64,000 nucleotides of DNA from AP-15 sp963812675. Lineage in GTDB: Bacteria; Pseudomonadota; Alphaproteobacteria; ATCC43930; CGMCC-115725. Below the pieces are notes generated by a model. The model saw only the letters and a list, made by a program, of their open reading frames with translations. It searched no databases and was not told the origin of the DNA. Positions 25,629 to 34,049 of the stretch are shown piece after piece. Position 1 is the stretch's first letter. Each line of letters starts with the position of its first letter. Both the position numbers and the translations under genes were made by a program. The stretch is taken from NCBI GenBank assembly GCA_963812675.1, contig CAWEWR010000011.1, forward strand, positions 124,001 to 188,000, in the 5' to 3' direction.

Positions 25629-25639
25629 GGTGAACAACC

Positions 25640-25773
25640 AAATACAAACCGGCCATTAAACCGCGATAATGTCGGTTGCGGCTCTTCAAAGACGCTGAAG
25701 CCATCAAGCTCCAGTCGTCGAATATCGCCGTCTTCGCCGCGCCGGGGGCTCCTGTCAGGATGAAGCTCTTCAT
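25640..25773 (-). pseudogene. 5' relic of an AAA-type ATPase gene
   Basis: The minus strand reads MKSFILTGAPGAAKTAIF, a Walker A start, then after a frame change RRLELDGFSVFEEP. Together these match the N-terminus of a small AAA ATPase. The Walker A glycine before Lys is Ala, and only about 45 codons remain. It lies in the non-coding gap between the two MATE genes. Confidence 0.5.
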
Positions 25774-25904
25774 GAGTTTCCATTATTGGAGTAGCCACGG
25801 TTGACGCAGTCCTGTCCTTCATCTACAAACCGCTTGTGATTTGCGCATTCCCACGCCTGATGGCGACTACTGATTCGCGCGGCTTTGCCGTGGGGCCTGA
25901 GGGT

Positions 25905-25980
25905 ATGCGCGTGCGCTGAACACCACCAACTCGCGACCATACGGGGCCCCCGCCGGTGCCGGTCGGGGCCCTTCCTTTTT
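25905..25980 (+). promoter_or_regulatory. Leader peptide plus terminator hairpin, possible attenuator
   Basis: A GAGGG ribosome site precedes ATGCGCGTGCGCTGA (25905-25919), a four-residue ORF (MRVR). It is followed by a strong hairpin, GGGCCCC at 25944-25950 against GGGGCCC at 25965-25971, with the pyrimidine-rich tail ttccttttt to 25980. The second MATE gene begins 33 nt later. Leader ORF, terminator and exporter in this order suit ribosome-mediated attenuation, but an alternative antiterminator stem was not established. Confidence 0.45.
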
Positions 25981-26012
25981 GAGGGTCTCTCTCGGGCAGC
26001 GGCGGCGGCGCC

Positions 26013-27416
26013 GTGACGGAGACGAGAGAGGGCCAGATGGTACCGGTCAATCGCATTGGGGCGGAGCTGCGGGCGACGCTTGCGCTGGCGGCGCCGCTTG
26101 CGGCGGCCAATCTCGCGCAGATGGCGATGGGCGTCACCGACATGGTCATGGTCGGACGTCTCGGCGCGGTGCCGCTCGCCGCCGCGGGGCTCGGCGCGAT
26201 GCTCTATTTCACCGGCGGCGTCGTGCTGCAGGGGATCCTCTCCGCCGTGGCGCCGCTGGCCGCGCATGCGCTCGGCGGCGGCGATCGCCGCGCGGCCGGT
26301 CGGATCGCCGGCGCCGGTCTGGCGCTTGCGGTGCTGTTGGCGGTGCCTTTCGTCGCCGCGCTGACGAGCTTGGATCGCCTGCTGCTGGCGCTGGGCTACG
26401 ACGCCGCGCTCGCTGCGGAGATCGGCCGCTTTTTGCGGGCGATTGCCTGGGGCGGGCCGGCTTTTCTCGGCTTTGCTGTGCTGCGCAGCCTGCTCGCCGC
26501 GCTGTCGCATACGCGCGCCGTCATGGCGGTGCTCCTCCTCTGCGTCGCCGGCAATGCGGGCTTGAACTGGGTGCTGATCTTCGGCCATCTCGGCGCGCCT
26601 GCCCTCGGCGTCCCGGGATCGGGCTATGCGAGCGCCATCAATCAATGGGTGATATTCGCGGGGCTGGCGCTGTGCACCCGAATGATGCCCGGCGTTGCCG
26701 GTTTACGCCTGCTGCGCCGCGCCTTCACGAGCTGGACCGCGATGGCGAATATTCTTCGTCTCGGCCTGCCGATCGGCGGGATCATGGGGGTCGAGGTCGG
26801 GGTTTTCCTTGCCGCCGGCGTCTTGATGGGTCTTTTGGGCGCCGCGCCGCTCGGGGCGCACCAGCTCGTGCTCAATTGCGCGGGCATCAGCTTCATGGTG
26901 CCGCTGGGTCTGGGCCAAGCGGCGACAGTGCGGGTCGCCTTCGAGCTCGGTGCCGGCCGGGCGTTCGCGGCGCGGCGAGCCGGCTTCGTGGCGCTCGCGC
27001 TCGGGATCGGGTTCATGAGCGCGACGGCGGTGGTGCTGTGGACCGTGCCCCAGGCGATCATCGCGGCCTATATCGACATCGCTGACCCGGCCAATCGCGA
27101 GACCGTGCAGATCGCACGGCGTCTGCTCGTAATCGCCGCGCTATTCCAGGTGTTCGACGGGATGCAGGTGATCGCGGCCGGCGCGCTGCGTGGCTACAGG
27201 GACACCTTCGTCCCGATGATATTGGCTGCCTTCGGGTACTGGGGCGCCGGCTTTCTCGGCGGGTGGTTGCTCGCCTTTCCGCTCGGCTATGGCGCAATCG
27301 GCCTGTGGTGGGGCCTGGCTCTCGGGCTCGCGGTCGTCGCCATCCTGCTGACCCTGCGGCTCCATTTGCTCGCGCCGCCAGCCATCCGGTCAGCCGAGGC
27401 GGTCGCCCTGCGATAA
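26013..27416 (+). CDS. MATE-family (NorM-like) multidrug/cation antiporter
   Basis: About 467 residues with 12 hydrophobic helices. The N-lobe contains LAAANLAQMAMGVTDMVMVG and the C-lobe LRLGLPIGGIMGVEVGVFLA, with the paired repeat marks GVPGSGYASAINQ and FQVFDGMQVIAAGALRG characteristic of NorM/MATE proteins. The GTG at 26013 or the ATG at 26037 may be the start. It is preceded by a leader ORF and terminator hairpin. Expected role is H+- or Na+-driven efflux at the inner membrane. Confidence 0.88.
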   Translation: MTETREGQMVPVNRIGAELRATLALAAPLAAANLAQMAMGVTDMVMVGRLGAVPLAAAGLGAMLYFTGGVVLQGILSAVAPLAAHALGGGDRRAAGRIAGAGLALAVLLAVPFVAALTSLDRLLLALGYDAALAAEIGRFLRAIAWGGPAFLGFAVLRSLLAALSHTRAVMAVLLLCVAGNAGLNWVLIFGHLGAPALGVPGSGYASAINQWVIFAGLALCTRMMPGVAGLRLLRRAFTSWTAMANILRLGLPIGGIMGVEVGVFLAAGVLMGLLGAAPLGAHQLVLNCAGISFMVPLGLGQAATVRVAFELGAGRAFAARRAGFVALALGIGFMSATAVVLWTVPQAIIAAYIDIADPANRETVQIARRLLVIAALFQVFDGMQVIAAGALRGYRDTFVPMILAAFGYWGAGFLGGWLLAFPLGYGAIGLWWGLALGLAVVAILLTLRLHLLAPPAIRSAEAVALR

Positions 27417-27625
27417 CCTCTTCCACGGAGGCCGAAAATTGGCCAAAATTGCGCCACGACTCTGGGAATCCGGGGAATGTCGGTTTTAATGGATCGAGCT
27501 GTACCGGCGCTACGTGCGCGAGGGTGCCGATCTGCCGGTGGCCACCGCTCCACTGCGGGATCCGGTGTTCAGCGAGCGAATGCCCAGGGCCAAAGCGGGT
27601 GGGTCAGCTCGACAGGGGAGCCATC

Positions 27626-28882
27626 ATGGCCGGGACCACGCACCATAAAGTGTTGATCGTCGTCGTCGGCACCGCCGGAATTACCGTGGCGGCAAGCTTG
27701 AAGCGCCACGGGCCGGGCGGAATCGACATCGCAATCGTCGAGCCGAGTGACACGCACTACTACCAGCCGGCATTCACGCTCGTCGGGGCCGGGCTCTACA
27801 ATCTCAGGCGCACGCATCGGCCGACCGACAGCCTGGTGCCATCGGGCGTCAAACGCATCAAGGCCGCCGCGCGCAAGTTCGATCCCGCGAGCAACCAGGT
27901 CGAACTTTCCACCGGCGAGGGGGTCACCTATGACTATCTGGTGGTCTGCACCGGCGTGAAGCTCGATTGGGCCAAGATCGATGGCCTCGCCGAGGCGCTT
28001 GGTCGTGATGGCGTGTGCACCAACTATTCTCCGGATCACGTCAGCTACACTCGGGAGTGTATCAACGCACTCAAGCCGGGGAGCAAGGCGGTATTCACTC
28101 AGCCGCCGCTGCCGTTCAAGTGTCCGGGCGCGCCGCAGAAGATCGTTTATCTCACTGCCGACCATCTGCAGCGCGGGGGCATCCGAGCCAACGTCGATCT
28201 CCAGTATTTCGTGCACGCACCAGTGATTTTCGGCGTGCCGTTTTTCGCCCGCGAGTGTGCCAAGGTTGCCGAGCGTTACGGCGTCCCGGTGCACTACCAG
28301 CACAACCTCGTCGCCGTTGACGCCAAGGCCAAGACTGCGGTTTTCGAGGTCGTCGGCGGCGACGACCAGGGTCAGCGGATCAGCGTGCCGTACGACATGC
28401 TGCATGTCTCGCCGCCGCAAAGCCCGCCCGACGACATCAGTTCGAGCCCGCTCGCCAACCTCGCCGGCTGGGTTGAAGTCAACCAGAACTCGATGCAGCA
28501 CGTGCGCCACGCCAACGTATTCGCACTCGGCGACGTCACCACCACGCCAAATTCGAAAACCGCCGCCGCCGTGCGCAAGCAGGCGCCCGTGGTGGTGCGG
28601 AACATTCTGAGGTTAATGAACGGTCAAGCGATCGACGGCGGCTATGACGGTTATGCCTCGTGCCCGCTGACCACCGCCAACGGCAAGGCGATCATCGCCG
28701 AGTTCATCTACGGCGGCAAAGTCACTCCGACCCTGCCCGTCCTCGATCCCGGCAAGGAGCGCTGGCTAGGTTGGTGGATCAAGGTGAGCTTCCTGCCAAC
28801 CCTGTATTGGCAATACATGCTCAAGGGCTACGAGTGGTTCCCCAAACACAATACCGCATTCAAGGAACCCACCGTCCGATAA
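27626..28882 (+). CDS. sqr: Sulfide:quinone oxidoreductase-like flavoprotein
   Basis: 418 residues from the ATG at 27626, with AGGGGAG upstream. FAD-binding Rossmann start KVLIVVVGTAGITVAASL, then EPSDTHYYQPAFTLVGAGL, typical of SQR. Candidate redox cysteines are in YLVVCTGVK, FKCPGAPQK and YASCPLTT. The C-terminal amphipathic segment with WWIKVSFLPTLYWQYMLKG would hold it on the membrane. The dinucleotide motif lacks its first glycine (VVGTAG instead of GGGTAG). SQR oxidises sulfide to polysulfide and reduces quinone. Relics of what look like other sulfur genes flank it. Confidence 0.85.
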   Translation: MAGTTHHKVLIVVVGTAGITVAASLKRHGPGGIDIAIVEPSDTHYYQPAFTLVGAGLYNLRRTHRPTDSLVPSGVKRIKAAARKFDPASNQVELSTGEGVTYDYLVVCTGVKLDWAKIDGLAEALGRDGVCTNYSPDHVSYTRECINALKPGSKAVFTQPPLPFKCPGAPQKIVYLTADHLQRGGIRANVDLQYFVHAPVIFGVPFFARECAKVAERYGVPVHYQHNLVAVDAKAKTAVFEVVGGDDQGQRISVPYDMLHVSPPQSPPDDISSSPLANLAGWVEVNQNSMQHVRHANVFALGDVTTTPNSKTAAAVRKQAPVVVRNILRLMNGQAIDGGYDGYASCPLTTANGKAIIAEFIYGGKVTPTLPVLDPGKERWLGWWIKVSFLPTLYWQYMLKGYEWFPKHNTAFKEPTVR

Positions 28883-28955
28883 ACGGGTATTAGAATAGGA
28901 AGGATACTCGTTTGTTCTAGTGCGGCGGGCAGCGAAGGCGAAGGCTCCAGCTGCT

Positions 28956-29040
28956 ATGGAACCAGCGGTAACCGCTCTCTTGGACAAGACGACCAATACG
29001 ATCACCTATATTGTTGCCGACCAGGCAACGGCCAAGGCCC
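28956..29040 (+). pseudogene. 5' relic of an MBL-fold persulfide-dioxygenase-like gene
   Basis: The ATG at 28956 reads MEPAVTALLDKTTNTITYIV, then ADQATAKA, which matches the N-terminus of MBL-fold sulfur dioxygenases of the ETHE1/Blh type. The similarity ends at about 29040, just before the 3' end of the manC-type gene. Such dioxygenases often accompany SQR, so the original operon appears to have been cut here. Confidence 0.5.
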
Positions 29041-29051
29041 CGGGCCCCGGG

Positions 29052-30467
29052 CTAGCTTCTGCCGTAGCTGTCCTCCAGCCGGATGATGTCGTCTTCGCCG
29101 AGATAGCTCCCCGACTGCACCTCGATCAGGTGCAGCGGGATCTTGCCCGGGTTTTCGAGCCGATGAGCGGTGCCGATCGGGATGTAGGTCGATTGGTCCT
29201 CGGACAGCATCGTCTCCTGGTCGCCGCGGCGGATTTTGGCTGTGCCCTGGACGACCACCCAATGCTCGGCACGATGGTGGTGCATCTGCAACGACAGCTT
29301 GCCGCCCGGCTTGACCATGATGTGCTTGACTTGCACGCGATGGCCGTTGTGCAGCGAGGTAAAGGTGCCCCAGGGACGGTGCACAGTCGGCAGCGCATCG
29401 GCTTCGTCGCGGCGGTCTTTGACCAGCCGGGCGACGAGCTTCTTGACATCCTGCGTGCGGTTGCGCGGCGCTACCATTACCGCATCGGCGGTGGCGACGA
29501 CGACCAGATCCTCGATGCCGATCGCCGCCACGAGACCAGCCTCAGACCGCAGATAGCAATTGCGGGTGTCTTCGGCGACGACATTGCCCTCGATCGAATT
29601 GCCGTGCTGGTCCTTGGCGCCCATCTCCCACAGCGCATCCCAGGAGCCGACATCGCTCCACCCCATGCTGACCGGGACGATCGCGGCGCGCCTGGTGTGC
29701 TCCATGACCGCGTAGTCGATCGAATCGCTCTCGCAGGCGGCAAAAGCTTCACGCCCCAGGCGGACAAAGTCGCTGTCGCGCTGCGCCGTCGCGAGTGCGT
29801 TACGGCAGGCCGCGACCATGTCGGGCCGCAGCCGCTCCAGCTCATCCAGGTAGACCCTTGCGGGAAATAGGAAGATCCCGCTGTTCCACGAATGCTCGCC
29901 CGAGGCGACATAGGCCTCTGCCTGTTCCGGGCCGGGCTTCTCGACAAACTCGGCGACTGCAAAGACGCCCTCCGCGCCGTCCAACTCACTGCCCCGCCGG
30001 ATATAGCCATAGCCGGTCTCGGCGCGCTGCGGCGCGATGCCGAAGCTGACCAGCGCACCGGCGCGCGCAGCGGCGGCTGCGCGCTCGATGGCACCGGCAA
30101 AGGCCGCGAGATCGCCGATCGTGTGATCGGAGGGCATGACCAGCATCAGCGGATCGGGTTCCGCTTCGGTCAGCGCCAAGGCGGCGACGCAGGCGGCAGG
30201 GGCCGTGTTGCGGCCGACCGGTTCGAGCAAGAGCGCGCGCGGCACGGCCGCGATCTCGCGCAATTGCTCGGCGATGATGAAACGATGCTCTTCATTGGCG
30301 ACCAGCAAGGGCGAGGCGAAGTCGTGCCCGTCGGCCACCCGGCGAACCGTTTGCTGCAATAGGCTGTCGTGGCCGAGGAGGCTCAGCAGCTGCTTCGGGT
30401 AAAGCGTGCGCGACATCGGCCAGAGCCGTGTACCCGAACCGCCGGACAGAATGACGGGATGAATCAT
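29052..30467 (-). CDS. manC: Mannose-1-phosphate guanylyltransferase / mannose-6-phosphate isomerase
   Basis: 471 residues from the ATG at 30467 (GAGGAAG upstream). The nucleotidyltransferase domain starts HPVILSGGSGTRLWPMSR with the pyrophosphorylase signature and continues LYPKQLL, PSDHTIGD and FVEKP. The C-terminal cupin isomerase domain contains HRPWGTF, GGKLSLQMHHHRAEHWVV and YIPIGTAHRLENPG. It supplies GDP-mannose for surface polysaccharide. It stands at the edge of an exopolysaccharide-type gene group. Confidence 0.92.
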   Translation of the reverse strand: MIHPVILSGGSGTRLWPMSRTLYPKQLLSLLGHDSLLQQTVRRVADGHDFASPLLVANEEHRFIIAEQLREIAAVPRALLLEPVGRNTAPAACVAALALTEAEPDPLMLVMPSDHTIGDLAAFAGAIERAAAAARAGALVSFGIAPQRAETGYGYIRRGSELDGAEGVFAVAEFVEKPGPEQAEAYVASGEHSWNSGIFLFPARVYLDELERLRPDMVAACRNALATAQRDSDFVRLGREAFAACESDSIDYAVMEHTRRAAIVPVSMGWSDVGSWDALWEMGAKDQHGNSIEGNVVAEDTRNCYLRSEAGLVAAIGIEDLVVVATADAVMVAPRNRTQDVKKLVARLVKDRRDEADALPTVHRPWGTFTSLHNGHRVQVKHIMVKPGGKLSLQMHHHRAEHWVVVQGTAKIRRGDQETMLSEDQSTYIPIGTAHRLENPGKIPLHLIEVQSGSYLGEDDIIRLEDSYGRS

Positions 30468-30642
30468 GGGACTTCCTCGTGGCCCTGGGGGAGGACGTAC
30501 TCGATTTTCGCGGATGTGCCGACGACATACACCGTTTTTGCAACGTCGCAAATCCTGCCCCGCGTTCCAAAAGAAAAGCTTAACCGAACGGAGCGCCCGC
30601 CGGCTGCCGACGTTAACGGCACAAACCGGCACGGAGGTTGGC

Positions 30643-31170
30643 ATGGCAGAGTCGAGACAAGCGCGACCGCAAGCCACAAAGGAGGCCGAGCAGGCAACCG
30701 ACAATAACCGTCGCGAAACCGGGGACGACCGAGATCGGGGAGGCGGCAGCCAAGTGGCCCAAGGCCAAGCCGCCCAAGGCCAAGCCGCCCAAGGCCAAGC
30801 CGCCCAAGGCCAAGCCGAACGCCTTGCCGAACTCGGCCGCCAAGGGGTGCGGCAAGCGGCCGATGCTTCGATAGCTACCGCGAGCGCCGCCCAGCGGTCG
30901 GGCTCGGCGGTTGCCGAGTGTACACAAGAAATCACCGCAGCATGGGCGCGTTACGCTGAGGAGGTGATGCGGCATACCTCCGAGGCGAGCCAGGCGCTGC
31001 TGCGGGCCCGAACCTTCAACGAGATGCTGGAGGTGCAGGCCAAGCTGTTGCGCAACAACATGCAGGCGTTTCTCGATCAAAGCGTCAGGATTTCCGAGTC
31101 GGCGAGCCGCATGGCGACCCGTCCCCTGGAGGCGTTGAGGGAGGCTAGTTCGGAGCAGAACCGGAGTTAG
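30643..31170 (+). CDS. Phasin-family protein
   Basis: 175 residues from the ATG at 30643 with GGAGG upstream. The N-terminal 60 residues are polar and contain four AQGQA units; the rest is an amphipathic helix typical of phasin_2: AAWARYAEEVMRHTSEASQALLRARTFNEMLEVQAKLLRNNMQAFLDQ. Phasins coat polyhydroxyalkanoate granules. It diverges from manC (175-nt gap) and no PHA gene is nearby, so co-regulation is not evident. Confidence 0.78.
   Translation: MAESRQARPQATKEAEQATDNNRRETGDDRDRGGGSQVAQGQAAQGQAAQGQAAQGQAERLAELGRQGVRQAADASIATASAAQRSGSAVAECTQEITAAWARYAEEVMRHTSEASQALLRARTFNEMLEVQAKLLRNNMQAFLDQSVRISESASRMATRPLEALREASSEQNRS
30757..30816. repeat. Four 15-bp tandem repeats in the phasin gene
   Basis: The unit gcccaaggccaagcc occurs four times in a row, encoding AQGQA each time. 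It expands the low-complexity N-terminal tail in frame and is a likely site of length variation. Confidence 0.92.
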
Positions 31171-31551
31171 TTTTAGCCCGGCTGACAATTTCGGCCCTGA
31201 GCGGGATCCCGTGGTGATCAACGAGCCACTACTCGCCAATGCCGAGGGCGCAGTGCTGGGCGCGCGGCCCGACACGCGGCTAAAACGCCACGAGTGGTGT
31301 CGTAGTCAGAACGAGGGTGTTTAGTGTCTCGTCCAAAATCGCGAACTTGCTCGTCCGCTCGAAGACTTCTCGATGCCTGGGATCGAGATAAATAACTAAA
31401 ATTCGATAGCCGCTGTCGTGGTGTGCCACCAATCGCGCGACGACCTCCGATAACACCGGGGACCGAAATGCCTCGCTCGAAGCGGTCGAACTCGCGACCC
31501 GGGTCACCCGCTTCGATATCGGCTGTCGCACACGTGGATACCCGGCCCAGC
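31171..31551. other. Non-coding gap between phasin and the deacetylase gene
   Basis: About 380 bp without a convincing gene. A minus-strand frame (31280-31555) runs through it, but it matches no family and has no clear ribosome site. Confidence 0.4.
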
Positions 31552-32607
31552 TCACCTGGCCCTACCAACTCTGCGAACGCGTTCCGGACTGACGACCACC
31601 GGCTCGCTGCATTGTTCGGCGAGTGTCTTGACCTCGAACGGCGTGGCCGCCCGACCGCCGACCTCTTCGAAGAAAAAAGCTAAATACTGTTCGATCCGCT
31701 TCAGGAAAGCGTCAAGATCCGCCTCGGTGCGCACATAAGGCGTATTGCCCGGCGCGAGCGAGGGACTGTGATAGGCGAAGCTGAACACGCGATGACCTTT
31801 GCGCAGCAAGGCGCGCGTGAGCCGACGCTGCTCTTCGAAGGAAATCCCTTCCGGTGTCAACGTGATGCGCTCGACTAGGCCGAGCCGCGCCAAGATGCCC
31901 GGCACGTGCAGCGCCTTCAGGCGCTCGTTCATCGTCAAGGTATAGGCGACGTTTCCGGTGTCGGCGAGCAGGCCGGTGTAGCCGATCGAAAGCGGAATTT
32001 CGAGCAGCTCCGGGTTCTTGCCGAACCAGTAGGGGCTGGCGCGGCAATGCGTGAAGTCGGGGCCTAATTTGCAGGTGAGATCGGTGCCCGGCACAACGCT
32101 TACGTCGATTTCGTAGCCGAGCTCGGCGAGGATACCGGCAGTCGCCCGCCCGACGCCATATCGGCCCGCTTTGTATATGCGCGGGCGCACTCCGACATTG
32201 GTTTGGATGCTGTGCGTCAGTTGGATTAGCTTTTCCCGTTCGAGCTCGAACGGCAGGTTGCCGGGATAGGAGTTCTCATCAGTAATCTGCTCGACCAGCG
32301 GCGGATTGTCCCAGGGCTGCAGGTGGGCGCCGATCTCGCAGGCGCCGGAGCGGTGCAAATCGCGGATGAACTCGAAGGCCTCGGGCGTGCTGCTGACCGG
32401 AAAATCGAGGACGAAGGTCGGCCGTACGCCATATCTTTCGAAGATCCGTTGCGCACGATCCTGGCATCTGACCGAGGTCACCCCTCTGGCGCGGCGCGAC
32501 CGCGCCGCCTCCCAATCGAACTCGGCTTCGGTATCGACCACCACGACCAGCATCGGAGTTTGCTCGGCTGGCCAGTGGATCGTCCTCCAGGTATTAGGGT
32601 CGAGCAT
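31552..32607 (-). CDS. WalW-like polysaccharide deacetylase family protein
   Basis: 351 residues. It begins with MLVVVVDTEAEFDW, the NodB-type first motif with catalytic/metal Asp. It continues RPTFVLDFPV and CEIGAHLQPWDNPPL, where the His is a metal ligand, and ends SFAYHSPSLAPGNTPYV, the last motif with His. WalW-type proteins occur in LPS/EPS gene groups. Expected to act on an N-acetylated glycan or lipid-linked sugar. Divergent from the glycosyltransferase gene (264-nt AT-rich gap). Confidence 0.8.
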   Translation of the reverse strand: MLDPNTWRTIHWPAEQTPMLVVVVDTEAEFDWEAARSRRARGVTSVRCQDRAQRIFERYGVRPTFVLDFPVSSTPEAFEFIRDLHRSGACEIGAHLQPWDNPPLVEQITDENSYPGNLPFELEREKLIQLTHSIQTNVGVRPRIYKAGRYGVGRATAGILAELGYEIDVSVVPGTDLTCKLGPDFTHCRASPYWFGKNPELLEIPLSIGYTGLLADTGNVAYTLTMNERLKALHVPGILARLGLVERITLTPEGISFEEQRRLTRALLRKGHRVFSFAYHSPSLAPGNTPYVRTEADLDAFLKRIEQYLAFFFEEVGGRAATPFEVKTLAEQCSEPVVVSPERVRRVGRAR

Positions 32608-32870
32608 GCCTCAACAGTTTGGTTCAACAGCTTGCGACTGCTCGGCTACGGGTATTCCGGATCCGGCCGGCACAAGCGATCGGAAGCGCGGGGGCTTCGA
32701 AAAAACTCAGGATGGTAACCGAGCAATAACATTACAGCCTCAACTATGCCACATACGCAGCCCTACCTCACGTCGCAAACTTGCAGCATAATGCTTAAAG
32801 GAGTTAAACATCTCCGCCACGGCAGTGAATTTATCTGGCGCTGCGTGAGCCGCATCGCGGCCAAACCCGA

Positions 32871-34031
32871 ATGTCCGCCGTAAAGACACCTCCGGAGGTG
32901 GTCAGCACCGCCGGTTCCTCCCTTTGTAGCGAGCGCGTCTTGCATGTGTTCCCGAGTTTCGGGATCGGCGGCGTACCATTGCGCATGGTTCGCATAATCA
33001 ATCATCTTGGCAAGCAATTCCGCCATACGGTGATTGCCTTGGACAACAATTTCGACGCCGCGGAGGGAATTGCCAGCGAACTCGACGTCGCGGTCTTGCC
33101 GATACGAGGTGCCAAGCGGGGCATGCTGCACAATTTGGCTTGCGGTGCTCTTGCGCTCCGTCGCCTGCGGCCGGATCTCCTGCTCACCTACAATTGGGGG
33201 GCGATCGAATGGGCGGCGGCCAGCCGCTTCTCGCCGGTCTCCAGGCATCTACATCTGGAAGCCGGCTTCAGCCTGGGCGAGGCGGATTCGCAGATTCCGC
33301 GCCGGGTGCTGTTTCGGCGATGGGCGCTCGCCCGCTGCGGACTAGTCGTCGTCCCCTCGCGCCAACTCGAAGATTTGGCATGCCGGGTTTGGCGGTTGCC
33401 CGTTTCGCGCATCCTATATGTCCCAAACGGGGTCGATACCGCGCGTTTCGCCAGCCCGGTTTCTGATGGCGTACCCGGCTTCACCCGCCGGCCAGGGGAA
33501 ATGGTCATTGGCACAGTCGCCCCATTGCGTCTTGAAAAGAATATTGGACGTTTGCTTCGCGTTTTCGCGATGCTCAAATTCCCGTACCCCTTGCGTCTCA
33601 TCATTGCGGGCGACGGGCGTCAGCGGCTTTCGCTCGAACGGCTGGCCGCGGAGCTCGGCATCGCCGACCGCGTCATCTTCACCGGACAGGTTGTCCCCGA
33701 AGCGGTGCTTGGTACGTTTGACATCTTTGCCCTGTCGTCCGATACAGAACAGATGCCGAATGCATTACTAGAGGCAATGGCGGCGAGCCGGGCCATTGCA
33801 GCGGTCAATGTCGGAGACGTTAAGGATATCGTGTGCGAGGGTAACCGAGAGTTCATCGTCGACCGCGATGATGCCGGGGCCTTCGCCGAGGCGCTCACCC
33901 GTCTGCTAAGTAATCCAGAAAGGCGCCAGGCTATCGGATATGCCAATCGTCGGCGCGCGGTTACCGAATTCTCGCAGGAGCGAATGTTTTCTGCTTATTC
34001 GCGGATTTTTGTTCCCGCCCTAGCGCCCTGA
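32871..34031 (+). CDS. Glycosyltransferase family 4
   Basis: 386 residues with GT-B fold. The acceptor domain starts VLHVFPSFGIGGVPLRMVRIINHL. The donor domain has PNGVDTARF, VIGTVAPLRLEKNIGRLLRVFA, ADRVIFTGQV, then the E-x7-E region LSSDTEQMPNALLEAMAASR. It transfers a sugar from a nucleotide donor in polysaccharide assembly. It ends 18 nt before the asparagine-synthetase-like gene. Confidence 0.87.
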   Translation: MSAVKTPPEVVSTAGSSLCSERVLHVFPSFGIGGVPLRMVRIINHLGKQFRHTVIALDNNFDAAEGIASELDVAVLPIRGAKRGMLHNLACGALALRRLRPDLLLTYNWGAIEWAAASRFSPVSRHLHLEAGFSLGEADSQIPRRVLFRRWALARCGLVVVPSRQLEDLACRVWRLPVSRILYVPNGVDTARFASPVSDGVPGFTRRPGEMVIGTVAPLRLEKNIGRLLRVFAMLKFPYPLRLIIAGDGRQRLSLERLAAELGIADRVIFTGQVVPEAVLGTFDIFALSSDTEQMPNALLEAMAASRAIAAVNVGDVKDIVCEGNREFIVDRDDAGAFAEALTRLLSNPERRQAIGYANRRRAVTEFSQERMFSAYSRIFVPALAP

Positions 34032-34049
34032 GGGGGAACACGCCGGCGA

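Noticed and set aside
30757..30816. Short tandem repeats as a CRISPR or origin iterons
   Set aside because: They are in-frame codon repeats inside the phasin gene with no spacers.
31280..31555. 91-codon minus-strand frame upstream of nothing obvious
   Set aside because: No family similarity or ribosome site; left as non-coding.
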